A DNA stretch of 64,000 bases from Pseudomonas poae (GCA_004000515.1 CP034537.1:1178001-1242000), one strand, 5' to 3'. Positions 1-11,201 are shown, counted from the stretch's first letter. Notes: a model not told the origin generated them from the letters alone. Translations and numbers: made by a program.

Positions 1-1
1 T

Positions 2-543
2 CGCGCAGATTGGGTATTCAAGGCCGTGCAGGTGCGTCAGGCGGTGTTAGGTTTTGTCGGCATTTTGTTGCTGCTGCTGTTCATCCGCATGCTGTTTTCC
101 AAACTCGCCGCGCAAATGGGCTGGCAACACCATAGCCCGTCGATGGTGATCAGCGGCGCAATCCAGATGAGTGACTATTTCCCTGGGTTGGAAAAGACCT
201 GGGAATTGAAGGACCGTTCGAGCCAGAGCTTTCCCGGGGATCACGCCTCGGTGTTGTTGATCTGGGGAATGTTCATGACGGTGTTCGCCAAGCGGATGGG
301 CCAGGTACTGGTGATCTGGGGCCTGGCGTTGCTGTTCATGATGCCCCGCCTGGTGGCAGGTGCGCATTGGGGGCAGGACGACTACATCGGTGGGGTGCTG
401 TTAGCACTGTTGGCGCTAGGGTGGGGTACTACACGCCGTTTGCGGCGAAGGTGTCGCAGGGGTTGTTGCGGCTGACGGCACCGGTGTTTGGAATACTTAA
501 GCGCGTGCCAATGATCAACCGACTGAACGTCATACGCATGTAG
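2..543 (+). CDS. PAP2-superfamily phosphatase, 3' part
   Basis: The reading frame is open from base 2, so the start lies outside the window. About 180 residues are visible. They form several hydrophobic membrane segments carrying two phosphatase motifs: SFPGDHAS (central PSGH-like motif) and RLVAGAHWGQDD (third motif, with the catalytic His and Asp). Family members remove phosphate from lipid phosphates at the membrane; the substrate here cannot be told. A missing base near 421 (ggg run) shifts the frame. With it restored the protein continues GYYTPFAAKVSQGLL and ends at a TAG whose first base also starts the downstream REP hairpin. Confidence 0.75.
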
Positions 544-685
544 TGAGCGGGCTTGCCCGCGCTGGGGGGCGAAGCCGCCCCAACAAGGACGCCTCGTCGT
601 GTCAGGTACACCGAGGTATCAGAATTTAGGGCGGCTGCGCCACCCAGCGCGGGCGGTGCGACGATTCGACGAGCCCGCTCACTAC
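541..685. repeat. REP doublet, family 2
   Basis: Two inverted copies of a REP-like element face each other. The left arm starts tagtgagcgggcttgccc and the right arm ends gagcccgctcactaca, with an inner pair of gaagccgcc-type arms. It overlaps the PAP2 stop codon and ends just before the hslR stop, so it sits between two converging genes. Related copies lie at 9962, 23351 and 55266. Confidence 0.85.
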
Positions 686-689
686 AAGG

Positions 690-1097
690 TCAGTCGTCGT
701 TGCCGCTGCCGCGGAACTTGAACAGGTCGCGGCGTTGCTTTTTGCTCGGTTTGCCGTCGGTGCTCAAACCCATGGCGCCAGCCTTGCGCATCGCCGCCGC
801 ATTTTCGCGCTTGGCGATGCTGGCTTCTGTTTCAGCGTACAACGCCTGCGCCTCGGGCGCGCCGCGGCGCACGATGGAAAGTGCCTGCACTACGACGGTT
901 TTTTCATCGAAGCCAGTACGAATCTGGAACTCATCGCCGATACGCGGCTCTTTGCCCGGCTTGCAGCGTTCACCGCGATGGTGCACCTTGCCGCTCTCGA
1001 TGGCGGCCTTGGCCAGGGCACGGGTTTTATAAAAACGCGCCGCCCACAACCACTTGTCCAAACGGACCTTCTCTTCCTCTTCCTGCTTTTGAGCCAC
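690..1097 (-). CDS. hslR: Heat-shock protein 15, S4 RNA-binding protein (HslR)
   Basis: A 135-residue protein with an N-terminal S4 domain (RLDKWLWAARFYKTRALA, about residues 11-70) and a basic tail (KPSKKQRRDLFKF). HslR binds 50S subunits that carry a stranded nascent chain with peptidyl-tRNA and helps recycle them. I chose the GTG at 1097 because a GAGG lies 7-8 bases upstream and the protein then begins VAQKQEEEEKVRLDKW, as in relatives. A longer in-frame start at 1163 has no support. It is transcribed divergently from rimB. Confidence 0.9.
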   Translation of the reverse strand: MAQKQEEEEKVRLDKWLWAARFYKTRALAKAAIESGKVHHRGERCKPGKEPRIGDEFQIRTGFDEKTVVVQALSIVRRGAPEAQALYAETEASIAKRENAAAMRKAGAMGLSTDGKPSKKQRRDLFKFRGSGNDD

Positions 1098-1395
1098 TTG
1101 AATTCCTCGCTCTGAAAAATGTCGCAACTTTACCGTTGAAACCCTTCGACGCATAAACCTCAAGGCTCACCTAAGATACGCCAGACACCGCGAGATTTGC
1201 GCGGCTTTCCCATCCGGCGGCTGATTACCGCAGCCTGAGAGATATCTGTCGCCATTTACCGAATATTCTGCGTGAATACCGCGAATTCGGCACCGAACCC
1301 TCAACGAAGGTTTGGCGATTGTCACAATCCGTGAGCAGTTGGACGTTACTGTCCTCGACGACTACGAAACATTTCTGAATTACCGGTTACCCATA

Positions 1396-1878
1396 TTGAA
1401 GACATTTGACCATTTGACCGTTGTCGGTCTGCGTGAGTGGGTGGCACTTCCCGATTTGGGGGTGGCTGGCCTGCGCGCGAAGATCGACACCGGCGCCAGC
1501 ACCTCCAGCCTGCACGCCACCGATATCGAGCCGTTTGAGCGCGACGGTGAAAAGTGGGTGCGCTTTACCGCGCACCTGGGCAGCGTGGTGCAACTGCGTC
1601 ACCGTCGCTGCGAAGCACCCCTGGTGACGATGAAAACCATCAAGAGCTCCAACGGCCATGCGCAGGTGCGCTATGTGATCAGCACCACCCTGGCGTTGGG
1701 TGATCGGGTATGGCGGGTGGAGTTCACCCTGGCCTGCCGCAAAGCCATGCGTTACCGCCTGTTGCTCGGCTCCAAGGCGCTGATTGACGGCCAATTGGTG
1801 GTCAACCCCGGCGTCAAGTACGTTCAAGACAAGCCGGTGTTCCCGGTCTCTACTATTTCTGCCCCAGGTGCTGCATGA
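1396..1878 (+). CDS. rimB: RimB-like retropepsin-type protease (ATP-dependent zinc protease family)
   Basis: About 160 residues of the retropepsin-like family that accompanies RimK in Pseudomonas. [14 protein letters not shown] near residues 27-40 holds the D-T-G aspartyl-protease signature. In P. fluorescens RimB works with RimK, which adds glutamates to ribosomal protein S6. The stop overlaps the rimK start (tgcATGA), so the two are co-transcribed. The start is uncertain. I use the TTG at 1396, giving [12 protein letters not shown], which resembles relatives. The frame stays open upstream to a TTG at 1312, and neither start has a clear ribosome site. Confidence 0.8.
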   Translation: MKTFDHLTVVGLREWVALPDLGVAGLRAKIDTGASTSSLHATDIEPFERDGEKWVRFTAHLGSVVQLRHRRCEAPLVTMKTIKSSNGHAQVRYVISTTLALGDRVWRVEFTLACRKAMRYRLLLGSKALIDGQLVVNPGVKYVQDKPVFPVSTISAPGAA

Positions 1879-2778
1879 AGATTGCTGTGCTGTCGCGAAA
1901 CCCGCGTCTGTATTCCACCCGCCGCCTGGTCGAGGCCGGCACCGAGCGTGGCCACGAAATGGTGGTGATCGACACGCTGCGTGCCTATATGAACATTGCC
2001 AGCCACAAGCCGCAGATCCACTACCGGGGCAAGCCACTGGAAGGTTTCGATGCGGTGATCCCGCGCATCGGCGCCTCGGTCACCTTCTACGGCTGCGCCG
2101 TATTGCGCCAGTTTGAAATGATGGGGTATTTCCCTCAATGAATCCGTGGCCATCGCGCGCTCGCGGGACAAGTTGCGCTCGCTGCAACTGCTGTCGCGCC
2201 GTGGCATCGGCTTGCCGGTCACAGGTTTTGCCCACTCCCCGGACGACATCCCCGACCTGATCGAGATGGTCAACGGTGCGCCATTGGTGATCAAGGTGCT
2301 GGAGGGCACTCAGGGCATCGGCGTGGTGTTGTGTGAAACCGCAACAGCGGCGGAGTCCGTGATTGAGGCGTTCATGGGCCTCAAGCAGAACATCATGGTG
2401 CAGGAATACATCAAGGAAGCCGGCGGTGCGGATATCCGCTGCTTCGTGGTGGGCGACAAGGTGATCGCCGCTATGAAACGTCAGGCCAAGCCCGGTGAAT
2501 TCCGCTCCAACCTGCACCGTGGCGGCAGTGCCAGCCTGATCAAGATCACCCCGGAAGAACGCATGACCGCACTGCGGGCGGCCAAGGTGATGGGGTTGAG
2601 TGTGGCGGGCGTGGATATCTTGCGTTCCAACCACGGGCCGCTGGTGATGGAGGTGAACTCATCGCCGGGGCTGGAGGGGATTGAAACCACCACGGGCAAG
2701 GATGTGGCGGGGATCATCATTCAGCATCTGGAGAAGAATGGTGGGCCGAATATGACTCGGACCAAAGGTAAGGGCTGA
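1875..2778 (+). CDS. rimK: Ribosomal protein S6 modification enzyme RimK (glutamate ligase)
   Basis: ATP-grasp ligase that adds glutamate residues to the C-terminus of ribosomal protein S6. It starts [18 protein letters not shown] and contains [28 protein letters not shown], the ATP-grasp lid region [11 protein letters not shown] and the metal-binding end [13 protein letters not shown]. Two missing bases, one in the g run near 2125 and one in the c run near 2133, break the frame. Restored, the join reads [16 protein letters not shown], as in E. coli RimK ([13 protein letters not shown]), and gives 301 residues. It overlaps rimB by 4 bases. Confidence 0.92.
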
Positions 2779-2810
2779 CAACACACAGCTTTTGAAACAC
2801 TGCAAATCAA

Positions 2811-2900
2811 TGTGGGAGCGGGCTTGCTCGCGAATGCGGTGGACCAGTCGATGGATCTGTTGACTGACACTCCGTATTCGCGAGCAAGCCCGCTCCCACA
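2811..2900. repeat. REP doublet, family 1
   Basis: Perfect inverted arms of about 25 bases (tgtgggagcgggcttgctcg... and its complement) enclose about 40 bases. It lies between the converging rimK and envZ-like genes. The same family recurs at 13681, 18707, 20858, 28410, 34727, 37106, 55407 and 58106. Confidence 0.9.
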
Positions 2901-2917
2901 TTTGACCTGTGTGTTGC

Positions 2918-4229
2918 TTAGACCGCATCCCTGGGCAGCATCAACCCAAGCGGCAAGCGCACCCGCGCTTCCAGGCCACCGCCTTCACGGTTGCGCAATT
3001 CAACATTGCCGCCATGCATCGACGCAATCCGCCGCACAATCGCCAGGCCCAGGCCTGTGCCTTGCCACCCCGGGCTCGGTCGCCACGGGTAAACGGGTTG
3101 AAGATACCTTCCAGCTCATCAGGGTCGATACCCGCCCCGCGGTCCATGACACTCAGCACCACGTAGGGCGCGGCGCTGTCACCGGACACGTACGCCGCCA
3201 CTTCCACATCCGAGCCGGCATGGTGCAAAGCGTTGCCGATCAAATTGTTCAGCAGGCGTTTCATCGACACCCGGCGCAAGGCAAACGGCTGGATCGGCTC
3301 CAGGCGTGTGCGCACCTGTTCGCCATTCTGGTTGTAAGGCGCAACTACCTCGCGAACCAAATCGGTAAGGTCGACTTCCTCAACGACCTCATCACGGCCA
3401 TCGCGAATAAATGCCAGGAACTGGTCAAGAATCGCGTCCATGTCCTCGATGTCGCGGACCATATCGTCGGTGAGGTCGTTATGGTTACCCATCAGCTCCA
3501 AGGACAGCCGTAAACGCGTCAGGGGAGTGCGTAAATCGTGGGACACCCCGCCAGCATCAGTTCGCGCTCGCGCCCGGCCTGTTCGACGTCTTCCGCCATT
3601 TGATTGAAGGCGCCGTATACCTCAGTCATTTCACTGGGCGTATCACTGACCGGAAGACGCACACTACGCCCCTGCCCGAGTTGGCGCGCTGCAAAGACCA
3701 AACGTTTTAGCGGCTGGTTGAGCTGACGCACAAAAATCCACGCAGACGCCGTGGATAACAACCCAATCGCCAGGAACCAACCCAGCACGTTCCAGATCTT
3801 CTGCCCCCGCAGCGGGTGCGGATACAACGGCACTTTCAGCCAGTCCTCACCCAGACTCGGCGCACGCACCCACAGCGCGGGGGACACATGCATCCGCAAC
3901 CGCACCTCGGTGTCTTCACCGAGTTCAGCCTGCATCTGGCGTTGGTAAATCTCGCTGTAGGGCCAGTGCTGCTCGCCCTCTGGCACGCCGGCGCCCGCGA
4001 CACGTACCAACGTCGCTGCCTTGGCGATTTTCTCGCGGTTTTCAGGGTCGGCAGCCCAATACGCGCGCAGCGTCAGCGCCACGCCGTGGCTGTACTGTCG
4101 GTCCACCAACACGTCTTCGTTCATCAGCAGATAAACCAACGTGAGTGCCTTGGAAAACAGAACGACGATCAGCACCAGCCAAAGGGTGCGGGAGAAGAAA
4201 CTTTGCGGGAACCACAGAGGGGTTTTCAT
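2918..4229 (-). CDS. amgS: EnvZ/AmgS-like sensor histidine kinase
   Basis: Inner-membrane sensor kinase of 437 residues once two missing bases are restored. It has an N-terminal membrane segment ([20 protein letters not shown]), a periplasmic loop, a second membrane segment ([20 protein letters not shown]), a HAMP region ([20 protein letters not shown]), the H-box [14 protein letters not shown] and an N/G-box ATPase domain ([18 protein letters not shown]). The shifts lie near 3545 (g run before VSHDLRTP) and near 3085 (restores [12 protein letters not shown]). The neighbourhood matches P. aeruginosa AmgS, which responds to envelope stress and aminoglycosides. The partner regulator lies just upstream. 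Confidence 0.9.
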
Positions 4230-4346
4230 AGAAGACAGCTAGACACCTTGCAGGAACGAGCGGCGCTCGCAGAATTGCAGACGCCGGGCACCCCGTCGCC
4301 CCTCATGGAGCCAAACGCCAGGATACCCGTCTCTGCAAATCATCGG

Positions 4347-5087
4347 TCACTTGGTTGCGGTGCCATCCGGCACAAACACATAACCCACGCCCCAAACCGT
4401 CTGGATATAACGCGGCTTGGACGGGTCCGGCTCGATCATCCGGCGCAAACGGGAGATCTGCACGTCGATGGAGCGCTCCAGGGCGTCCCATTCGCGACCA
4501 CGGGCCAGGTTCATCAGCTTGTCGCGGGTCAGCGGTTGGCGTGCGTTCATCACCAAGGCCTTGAGCACCGCGAATTCGCCGGTGGTCAGCATGTGCACTT
4601 CATCGCCACGCTTGAGCTCACGAGTTGCCAGCGACAGTTCGTAGTCGCCAAACGTGACGCTTTCATCTTCGCTACCTGGCGCACCCGGCACCGGCGGCGC
4701 CTGGCGGCGCAGTACAGCCTTGACACGCGCCATCAACTCGTCAGGGTTGAATGGCTTGGCCAGGTAGTCGTCAGCGCCCAGTTCCAGGCCCTTGATGCGG
4801 CTCAGTTCATCGCCTTTGGCGGTGAGCATGATGATTGGAATCTGGTTGTTTGCGCCGCGCAGGCGCTTGCAGGCGGTCAGGCCGTCTTCGCCGGGCAGCA
4901 TCAGGTCGAGCACGACCAGATTGAAGACTTCACGCCCCAACAGGCGGTCCATCTGCTCGGTGTTTGGCACCGCGCGGGCACGGTAGCCCTTGGAGTTGAA
5001 GAAACGCTCCAGCAGGCTGCTCAGCCCAGGATCGTCATCAACGATGAGAATTTTTTCGCCTTCAGCAGTTTGTACAGTGCTGCTCAT
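4347..5087 (-). CDS. amgR: OmpR/AmgR-like response regulator
   Basis: Intact 246-residue OmpR-family regulator. The receiver domain spans about residues 12-130, with acidic pocket DDDP at 17-20, phospho-acceptor Asp61 in VVLDLMLPGEDG, and the conserved Thr and Lys in MLTAKG and AKPFNPDEL. The C-terminal winged helix has RSIDVQISRLRRMIE and ends VWGVGYVFVPDG. It would be phosphorylated by the kinase encoded 117 bases downstream on the same strand. Gene order matches P. aeruginosa amgR (next to tex), so that name is used; OmpR is the E. coli counterpart. Confidence 0.92.
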   Translation of the reverse strand: MSSTVQTAEGEKILIVDDDPGLSSLLERFFNSKGYRARAVPNTEQMDRLLGREVFNLVVLDLMLPGEDGLTACKRLRGANNQIPIIMLTAKGDELSRIKGLELGADDYLAKPFNPDELMARVKAVLRRQAPPVPGAPGSEDESVTFGDYELSLATRELKRGDEVHMLTTGEFAVLKALVMNARQPLTRDKLMNLARGREWDALERSIDVQISRLRRMIEPDPSKPRYIQTVWGVGYVFVPDGTATK

Positions 5088-5443
5088 TGGATGCTCCTCT
5101 TATCTCGGCGCGCATTATGGCGTAGCTGCCGTTATACGCACCGTGTGCATTGTTAGCAGATTTTTCCTCTACCGCCAGCGAACACGTGCCCTGCAACCGC
5201 TGGCGCAATCCCCCCAAGGGCAGAACGCTGGTTATAATGCGGCGCCTTCGTGCAGGGCAACGTCAGATCGTTACCCTTTACTGCCGGGCTTTTTTTCACC
5301 CGCTTGTCGTGATTTTTTCGATTTCGAGGGTCAATAGGCTGCCTCTTGACCCAGGCAGCGGCGCCAGTCGGGCCGCTCAACCAGCACCGCCGGGCCTTGT
5401 TTTCCGGGCCTGCCGGGCTGCTTTCAGAATTTCAGGTGGTTTT
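5088..5443. promoter_or_regulatory. Divergent promoter region amgR / tex
   Basis: 356 bases between divergent genes with no convincing gene. On the + strand a consensus -10 hexamer, tataat, sits at 5233-5238 (gttataatgcgg), about 205 bases before the tex start. No good -35 is visible at the right distance. The stretch just before tex is rich in ccgggcc repeats and could fold. These are sequence observations only. Confidence 0.35.
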
Positions 5444-7767
5444 ATGGACAGCATCAACAGCCGCATCGCCGAGGAACTCGGCGTACGCCCACAACAGGTC
5501 GAAGCGGCCGTCGCTCTACTGGATGAAGGCTCCACGGTGCCTTTCATTGCCCGTTACCGTAAAGAAGTGACCGGCAGCCTCGACGACACCCAACTGCGTC
5601 ACCTGGAAGAGCGCCTGCGCTACCTGCGAGAACTCGACGAACGGCGTATCAGCATCCTCGCCAGCATCGAGGAACAGGGCAAGTTGACCCCGCAGCTTGA
5701 GCGCGACATCAAGCTCGCCGACACCAAGACCCGCCTCGAAGACCTGTATCTGCCCTATAAACAGAAGCGTCGCACCAAGGGCCAGATCGCCCTGGAAGCT
5801 GGCCTGGGCGAGCTGGCCGACGGCCTGTTCAACGACCCGTCGCTGACCCCGGACACCGAAGCCGCACGCTTCATCGACGCTGAAAAAGGCGTTGCCGACG
5901 TCAAGGCTGCCCTCGAAGGCGCCAAGTACATCCTCATGGAGCGCTTTGCCGAAAACGCCAGCCTCCTGGAAAAATTGCGTACCTACCTCAAGCAGGAAGC
6001 CATCCTCAGCGCCCGCGTTATCGCCGGCAAAGAGGAAGAAGGCGCCAAATTCCGCGACTACTTCGAGCACGACGAACCGCTCAAGAGCATGCCGTCCCAC
6101 CGTGCGCTGGCGATTTTCCGTGGCCGCAATGAAGGCATTCTCAGCTCTGCGCTCAAAGTCGGCGACGAACTGCCGGGCACCATGCACCCGTGCGAAGGCA
6201 TGATCGGTCAACAATTCGGCATCCAGAATCAGAACCGTCCTGCGGACAAGTGGCTGGGTGAAGTCGTGCGTTGGACCTGGAAGGTCAAGCTCTATACCCA
6301 CCTGGAAACCGACCTGCTGGGTGAGCTGCGCGACGGCGCAGAAACCGAGGCGATCAACGTATTCGCGCATAACCTGCACGACCTGCTGCTGGCCGCACCG
6401 GCCGGCCCGCGTGCCACCCTGGGCCTGGACCCGGGCCTGCGCACCGGTTGCAAGGTCGCCGTGGTCGACTCCACCGGCAAGCTGCTGGATCACGCCACCG
6501 TGTACCCGCATGTGCCACACAACAAGTGGGACCAGACCCTGGCAATCCTGGCTGCGCTGTGCGCCAAGCACGCCGTGGACTTGATCGCCATCGGCAACGG
6601 CACGGCTAGCCGCGAGACTGACAAGCTCGCCGCCGAACTGATCAAAAAATACCCAGCCATGAAGATGACCAAGGTCATGGTCTCCGAAGCCGGCGCATCG
6701 GTGTACTCGGCGTCGGAACTGGCCTCCAAGGAATTCCCGGACCTGGACGTGTCGATCCGCGGCGCTGTGTCCATCGCCCGTCGCCTGCAGGACCCGCTGG
6801 CTGAGCTGGTGAAGATCGACCCTAAATCCATCGGTGTCGGCCAATACCAGCACGACGTGTCGCAATTGAAACTGGCCCGCGGCCTGGATGCGGTGGTGGA
6901 AGACTGCGTGAACGCCGTCGGCGTGGACGTGAACACTGCGTCCGTGGCGTTGCTGGCACGTATCTCCGGCCTCAACGCGACCCTGGCGCAGAACATCGTG
7001 ACCCACCGCGACGAGAACGGCGCGTTCAAAACCCGCGCCGCGCTGAAAAAAGTCGCGCGCCTGGGCGAAAAAACCTTCGAACAAGCCGCCGGCTTCCTAC
7101 GCGTGATGAACGGCGACAACCCGCTGGATTCGTCCGCCGTTCACCCGGAAGCCTATCCCCTGGTGCAACGCATCGCCGCCGAGACCGACCGTGACATTCG
7201 CTCGCTGATCGGCGACGCCGCGTTCCTCAAGCGCCTGGACCCGAAGAAGTACACCGACGAAACCTTCGGCGTGCCCACCATCACCGACATCCTGCAAGAG
7301 CTGGAAAAACCTGGCCGCGATCCGCGCCCCGAGTTCAAGACCGCCGAGTTCCAGGACGGTGTCGAAGACCTCAAGGACCTGCAGTTGGGCATGATCCTCG
7401 AAGGTGTGGTGACCAACGTGACCAACTTCGGTGCGTTTGTGGACATCGGCGTGCATCAGGACGGTTTGGTGCATATCTCCGCGCTTTCGGAGAAATTCAT
7501 CAAGGACCCACGTGAAGCGGTCAAAGCCGGCGACGTGGTCAAGGTCAAGGTCATGGAAGTCGACATCCCGCGCAAACGCGTTGGCCTGTCGATGCGCATG
7601 AGCGACACCCCGGCGAGAAAATCGACGGTGCCCGTGGCGCCCGCCCAGGTTCTGCACCGCGCCAGTCGCAAAACAATGCGCCGCGCAAGGAAACGACAGC
7701 TGCCGCGCCGAGCAACAACGCCATGGCCTCGCTGTTCGCCAACGCCAAACAGCTGAAGAAACGCTGA
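5444..7767 (+). CDS. tex: Tex family S1 RNA-binding transcription accessory protein
   Basis: 774 residues after repair. Tex is a cytoplasmic nucleic-acid-binding protein that influences transcription. It has an N-terminal Tex domain ([14 protein letters not shown] start, [24 protein letters not shown]), a YqgF-like RNase fold ([17 protein letters not shown]), helix-hairpin-helix motifs ([29 protein letters not shown]) and a C-terminal S1 domain ([28 protein letters not shown] as consecutive blocks). The ATG at 5444 gives [11 protein letters not shown]; the longer open frame upstream is not used. A missing g near 7612 breaks the tail, and restored it ends [17 protein letters not shown]. The stop overlaps the next start (TGATG). 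Confidence 0.93.
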
Positions 7768-8149
7768 TGGAGATGCCGGCCGGTTTGACCCAGAGCGCGT
7801 TCAGCGAACTGATCGGCTGCCGCCTGCAACGCCTTGAAGAAGGTGTTGCCGAGGTGGCTCTGACCTTGAGCCGCACCTGCGCAACCGCGCGGGCAAGCTC
7901 CATGGCGGGGCGATTTTCAGCCTGGTGGACATAACGATGGGACTGGCCTGTTCCAGCTCCCATGGTTTCGACCAGCAGAGCGCGACCATCGAATGCAAAA
8001 TCAACTACATCCGTGCCGTGGAAAACGGTGACGTGTTGTGCATCAGCCGGGTGATTCACGCTGGCCGACGCACCTTGGTGGTCGAAGCGGATGTGTACCA
8101 GGATGAAAAACTGGTCGCAAAAGCACAAGGCACCTTCGCTGTCCTATAG
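7767..8149 (+). CDS. PaaI-family hotdog thioesterase
   Basis: 127 residues after repair. Hotdog-fold acyl-CoA thioesterase with the signature NRAGKLHGGAIFSLVDITMG and the downstream strand pattern CKINYIRAVENGDVLCISRV...GRRTLVVEADVY. The start ATG overlaps the tex stop by one base, so the two are translationally coupled. A missing g near 7870 separates the first 34 residues ([17 protein letters not shown]) from the rest; restored it reads VALTLEPHLRNRAG. In P. aeruginosa a thioesterase gene sits at the same place between tex and gshA. The substrate is unknown. Confidence 0.88.
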
Positions 8150-8176
8150 CTCCCCACCCTCGATTTGAGTTAATTT

Positions 8177-8198
8177 CGGCGCTGCACACACGGCGCCG
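8177..8198 (+). terminator. Possible terminator after the tex-thioesterase pair
   Basis: cggcgc and gcgccg form a six-base GC stem with a ten-base loop, followed by gaattttctt. It lies 28 bases past the thioesterase stop. The stem is short, so this is a weak call. Confidence 0.4.
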
Positions 8199-8363
8199 GA
8201 ATTTTCTTGCTGCGCTATAGCCCAATTCATGGAGTGAAGTCGGCTTTTTCAGAGCGGGTCAAATCGACTGTTAACCAGGCGAAAACGCCAGTTTTAACTT
8301 CACCCTTGTAGACCGTCCTGCCCACCCCCATATTGGGGCGACTGACGCGTGAAGGAATCCAAC

Positions 8364-9944
8364 TTGAGCGAACTTCTCAACCGCCGCCTGGCTCTGCTTG
8401 GCAAGCGCGAACACCTCTCCCTGCTAGAGCAGTGCTTGCACGGCATCGAGCGTGAATGCCTACGCGTGACAGGTGAAGGTCGCCTGGCGCAAACGCCGCA
8501 CCCTGAAGCACTGGGCGCCGCGTTGACCCACGAACAGATCACCACCGACTACTCGGAATCGCTGCTGGAGTTCATCACTCCCGCCCTGCCCAACCCGGCC
8601 GACACCCTGAGCAGCCTGGACAAGATCCACCGTTTTGTCTACAGCAAGCTCGGCAGCGAGTACCTGTGGAGCCCATCGATGCCGTGCCCGTTGCCGGCCG
8701 AGGAAGACATTCCGATTGCCTACTACGGCACCTCCAATATCGGACAGCTCAAGTACGTGTACCGCAAGGGCCTGGCCCTGCGCTATGGCAAGACCATGCA
8801 GTGCATCGCCGGCATCCATTACAACTTTTCCCTGCCGGAACAGTTGTGGCCATTGCTCAAGGAGACTGAAGGATTTGTCGGCACCGACCGCGATTACCAG
8901 TCCACGGCCTACATCGCACTGATCCGTAACTTCCGTCGTTACAGCTGGCTGCTGATGTACCTGTTTGGTGCTTCGCCAGCCCTGGACGCCGGCTTCCTGC
9001 GTGGTCGCTCGCATCAGTTGGAAGTGCTGGACCCCGACACCCTCTACCTGCCGTACGCCACCAGCTTGCGCATGAGTGACCTGGGTTACCAGAGCAATGC
9101 CCAAGCCGGCCTCACGCCGTGCTACAACGATTTGAACAGCTACACCGACAGCCTGCGCGAAGCAGTGGCAACGCCCTACGCGCCGTACGTCGAAATCGGC
9201 ACGCATAAAGACGGTGAGTGGGTTCAGCTCAACACCAACATCCTGCAGATCGAAAACGAGTACTACTCCAACATCCGCCCCAAGCGCGTGACCTACACCG
9301 GCGAGCGGCCGATCCAGGCGCTGATGGCGCGCGGCATCCAGTACATCGAAGTGCGTTGCCTGGACATCAACCCGTTCCTGCCGATGGGTATCGACCTGCA
9401 AGAGTCGCGCTTCCTCGACGCGTTCCTGCTGTATTGCGCGCTGAACGACAGCCCGCTGTTTGCCAGCAATGAGTGCGGCAACGCTACCTCCAACTTCCTC
9501 AGTGTGGTCAAGGAAGGCCGTCGTCCGGGCCTGCAACTGCAGCGTCAGGGCCAACCTGTGGACATGAAGGAATGGGCTACCGAGCTGCTGGAAAAATCGC
9601 ACCGCTGGCTGCGCTGCTGGATGAAAGCCACGGTATCACCGAGCACAGCCAGGCACTGGACGCCCAACTGGCGAAGGTCAAGGATCCTCACTGACGCCGT
9701 CGGCCCAGGTGCTGGCAGCGATGGCCGAGCGTAAAGAGAGCTTTGCGCAATTCTCCCTGCACCAGAGCCAGGTGCATGCCGAACATTTCCGCAGCGAACC
9801 GCTGCCGGCAGAGAACAGGCACGTTTTGAAACGCTGGCGCGTACATCGCTGGCGCAACAGGCGGAGCTGGAGCAGAACGAAGTGGGCGATTTTGATGTGT
9901 TTGTAGGGTCGTACCAGGCAAGCATTCTGGCGATCAGTAACTAA
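8364..9944 (+). CDS. gshA: Glutamate-cysteine ligase
   Basis: Catalyses the ATP-dependent joining of glutamate and cysteine, the first step of glutathione synthesis. Conserved blocks include [17 protein letters not shown] [60 protein letters not shown] and [13 protein letters not shown] place the start at the TTG at 8364 because AAGGA lies 7 bases upstream and the protein then begins [13 protein letters not shown], as in P. aeruginosa. An upstream GTG (8349) is less likely. Three missing bases (near 9596, 9688 and 9812) scramble the C-terminus; restored, it ends [20 protein letters not shown] and is 527 residues long, the length I recall for the P. aeruginosa enzyme. Confidence 0.95.
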
Positions 9945-9961
9945 CACCCTGACGTACTGAC

Positions 9962-10092
9962 TGTAGTGAGCGGGCTTGCCCCGCTGGGTGGCGAAGCCGC
10001 CCCAATAAGGACGCCGCATTCAGTTTGAAAAATGCGGCGCCTGATTATAGGGCGGCTTCGCCACCCAGCGCGGGGCAAGCCCGCTCACTACA
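9962..10092. repeat. REP doublet, family 2
   Basis: Facing arms tgtagtgagcgggcttgccc and its complement, with inner arms gggtggcgaagccgccc / gggcggcttcgccaccc, separate gshA from the tau operon. Confidence 0.88.
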
Positions 10093-10207
10093 GAGGTCCA
10101 CTTTTCTTCTCATAAGCTAATTCGAAAATGTTATTTATTTTCGAGTTCTTAGATCATTTAGTCTCCTCACACGCCGACCCTCGGCCGCCTGATTGAGGAG
10201 CTTCCCC
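10093..10207 (+). promoter_or_regulatory. tauA promoter region with an AT-rich element
   Basis: AT-rich leader in front of tauABCD. The element ttatttattttcgagttctt begins at 10131, 77 bases before the start codon. It closely resembles the element ahead of the cystine importer (20991). The likely ribosome site gaggag is at 10195-10200. Sulfur-starvation operons of this kind are usually controlled by CysB or Cbl, but no site is proven here. Confidence 0.45.
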
Positions 10208-11185
10208 TTGAAACTACTGACCCCTCTGCGCCTCTTGGCGGCGCTGTCCCTGGCCGGTGCCAGCCTGTTTGCCCAGGCGGCGGATGTGACCGTCGCTTAC
10301 CAGACCACCGTAGACCCGGCCAAAGTTGCCCAGGCCGACGGCGCGTATGAAAAAGCCACCAACGCCAAGATCAACTGGCGCAAATTCGACAATGGCGCCG
10401 ACATCATCGCCGCCATCGCCTCCGGCGACGTGCAGATCGGCTACCTCGGTTCCAGCCCGCTGACCGCTGCGATCACCCGTAAAGTGCCGGTGGAAACCTT
10501 CCTCGTCGCCACCCAGATCGGTGGTGCCGAAGCCCTGGTCGCCCGCAACGGCTCGGGGATCAACAGCCCGCAGGACCTGATCGGCAAGAAAGTCGCCGTG
10601 CCGTTCGTGTCCACCGGCCACTACAGCCTGCTGGCAGCCTTGAAACACTGGAACATCGACCCGTCGAAAGTGACCATCCTCAACCTGGCTCCGCCGGCAA
10701 TCATCGCCGCCTGGAAACGTGGTGATATCGACGCAACCTACGTATGGGACCCGGCCCTGGGTGTGGCCAAGGAAAACGGCAAGGTGCTGATCACGTCCGG
10801 CGAACTGGCCAAGTTCGGCGCGCCGACCTTCGATGCCTGGATCGTGCGTAAAGACTTCGCCGAGAAGCACCCGGAAATCGTCACCGCCTTCGCCAAGGTC
10901 ACACTGGATGCCTACGCTGCCTATCGCAAAGACCCACAGGCCTGGATCGCCGACAAAGGCAACGTCGACAAGCTGGTGAAACTCTCCGGCGCCAAGGCCA
11001 GCGATATTCCGCTGCTGCTACAAGGCAACGTCTACCCACTGGCCGCTGACCAGGTGACCCTGTTGGGCGCCCCGACCACCAAGGCCGTGACCGATACCGC
11101 TGCGTTCCTCAAGGAACAAGGCAAGGTCGACGCTGTGCTGCCGGACTACGCCCCTTACGTCAGCGCCAAGTTCATTACCAACTGA
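10208..11185 (+). CDS. tauA: Taurine ABC transporter, periplasmic binding protein
   Basis: Periplasmic taurine/sulfonate-binding protein of 325 residues. A signal peptide ([20 protein letters not shown] then FAQAADV) precedes a NitT/TauT-type binding fold: [48 protein letters not shown] and [11 protein letters not shown]. The start is the TTG at 10208, decided by gaggag 7 bases upstream; the longer frame from 10193 would put this ribosome site inside the gene. It is the first gene of tauABCD, with tauB 16 bases downstream. Confidence 0.93.
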   Translation: MKLLTPLRLLAALSLAGASLFAQAADVTVAYQTTVDPAKVAQADGAYEKATNAKINWRKFDNGADIIAAIASGDVQIGYLGSSPLTAAITRKVPVETFLVATQIGGAEALVARNGSGINSPQDLIGKKVAVPFVSTGHYSLLAALKHWNIDPSKVTILNLAPPAIIAAWKRGDIDATYVWDPALGVAKENGKVLITSGELAKFGAPTFDAWIVRKDFAEKHPEIVTAFAKVTLDAYAAYRKDPQAWIADKGNVDKLVKLSGAKASDIPLLLQGNVYPLAADQVTLLGAPTTKAVTDTAAFLKEQGKVDAVLPDYAPYVSAKFITN

Positions 11186-11201
11186 TCAGGAGTTCATCGC
11201 G

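Noticed and set aside
2811..2900. REP hairpins as CRISPR repeats or transcription terminators
   Set aside because: They are dispersed inverted doublets between genes, not regularly spaced direct repeats with unique spacers, and lack a T run.
5516..7084. Long open frame of 522 codons opposite tex
   Set aside because: It is the complement of a highly conserved coding gene, with the His/Val/Gln/Gly-rich composition typical of an antisense frame in GC-rich DNA, and has no recognisable domain.
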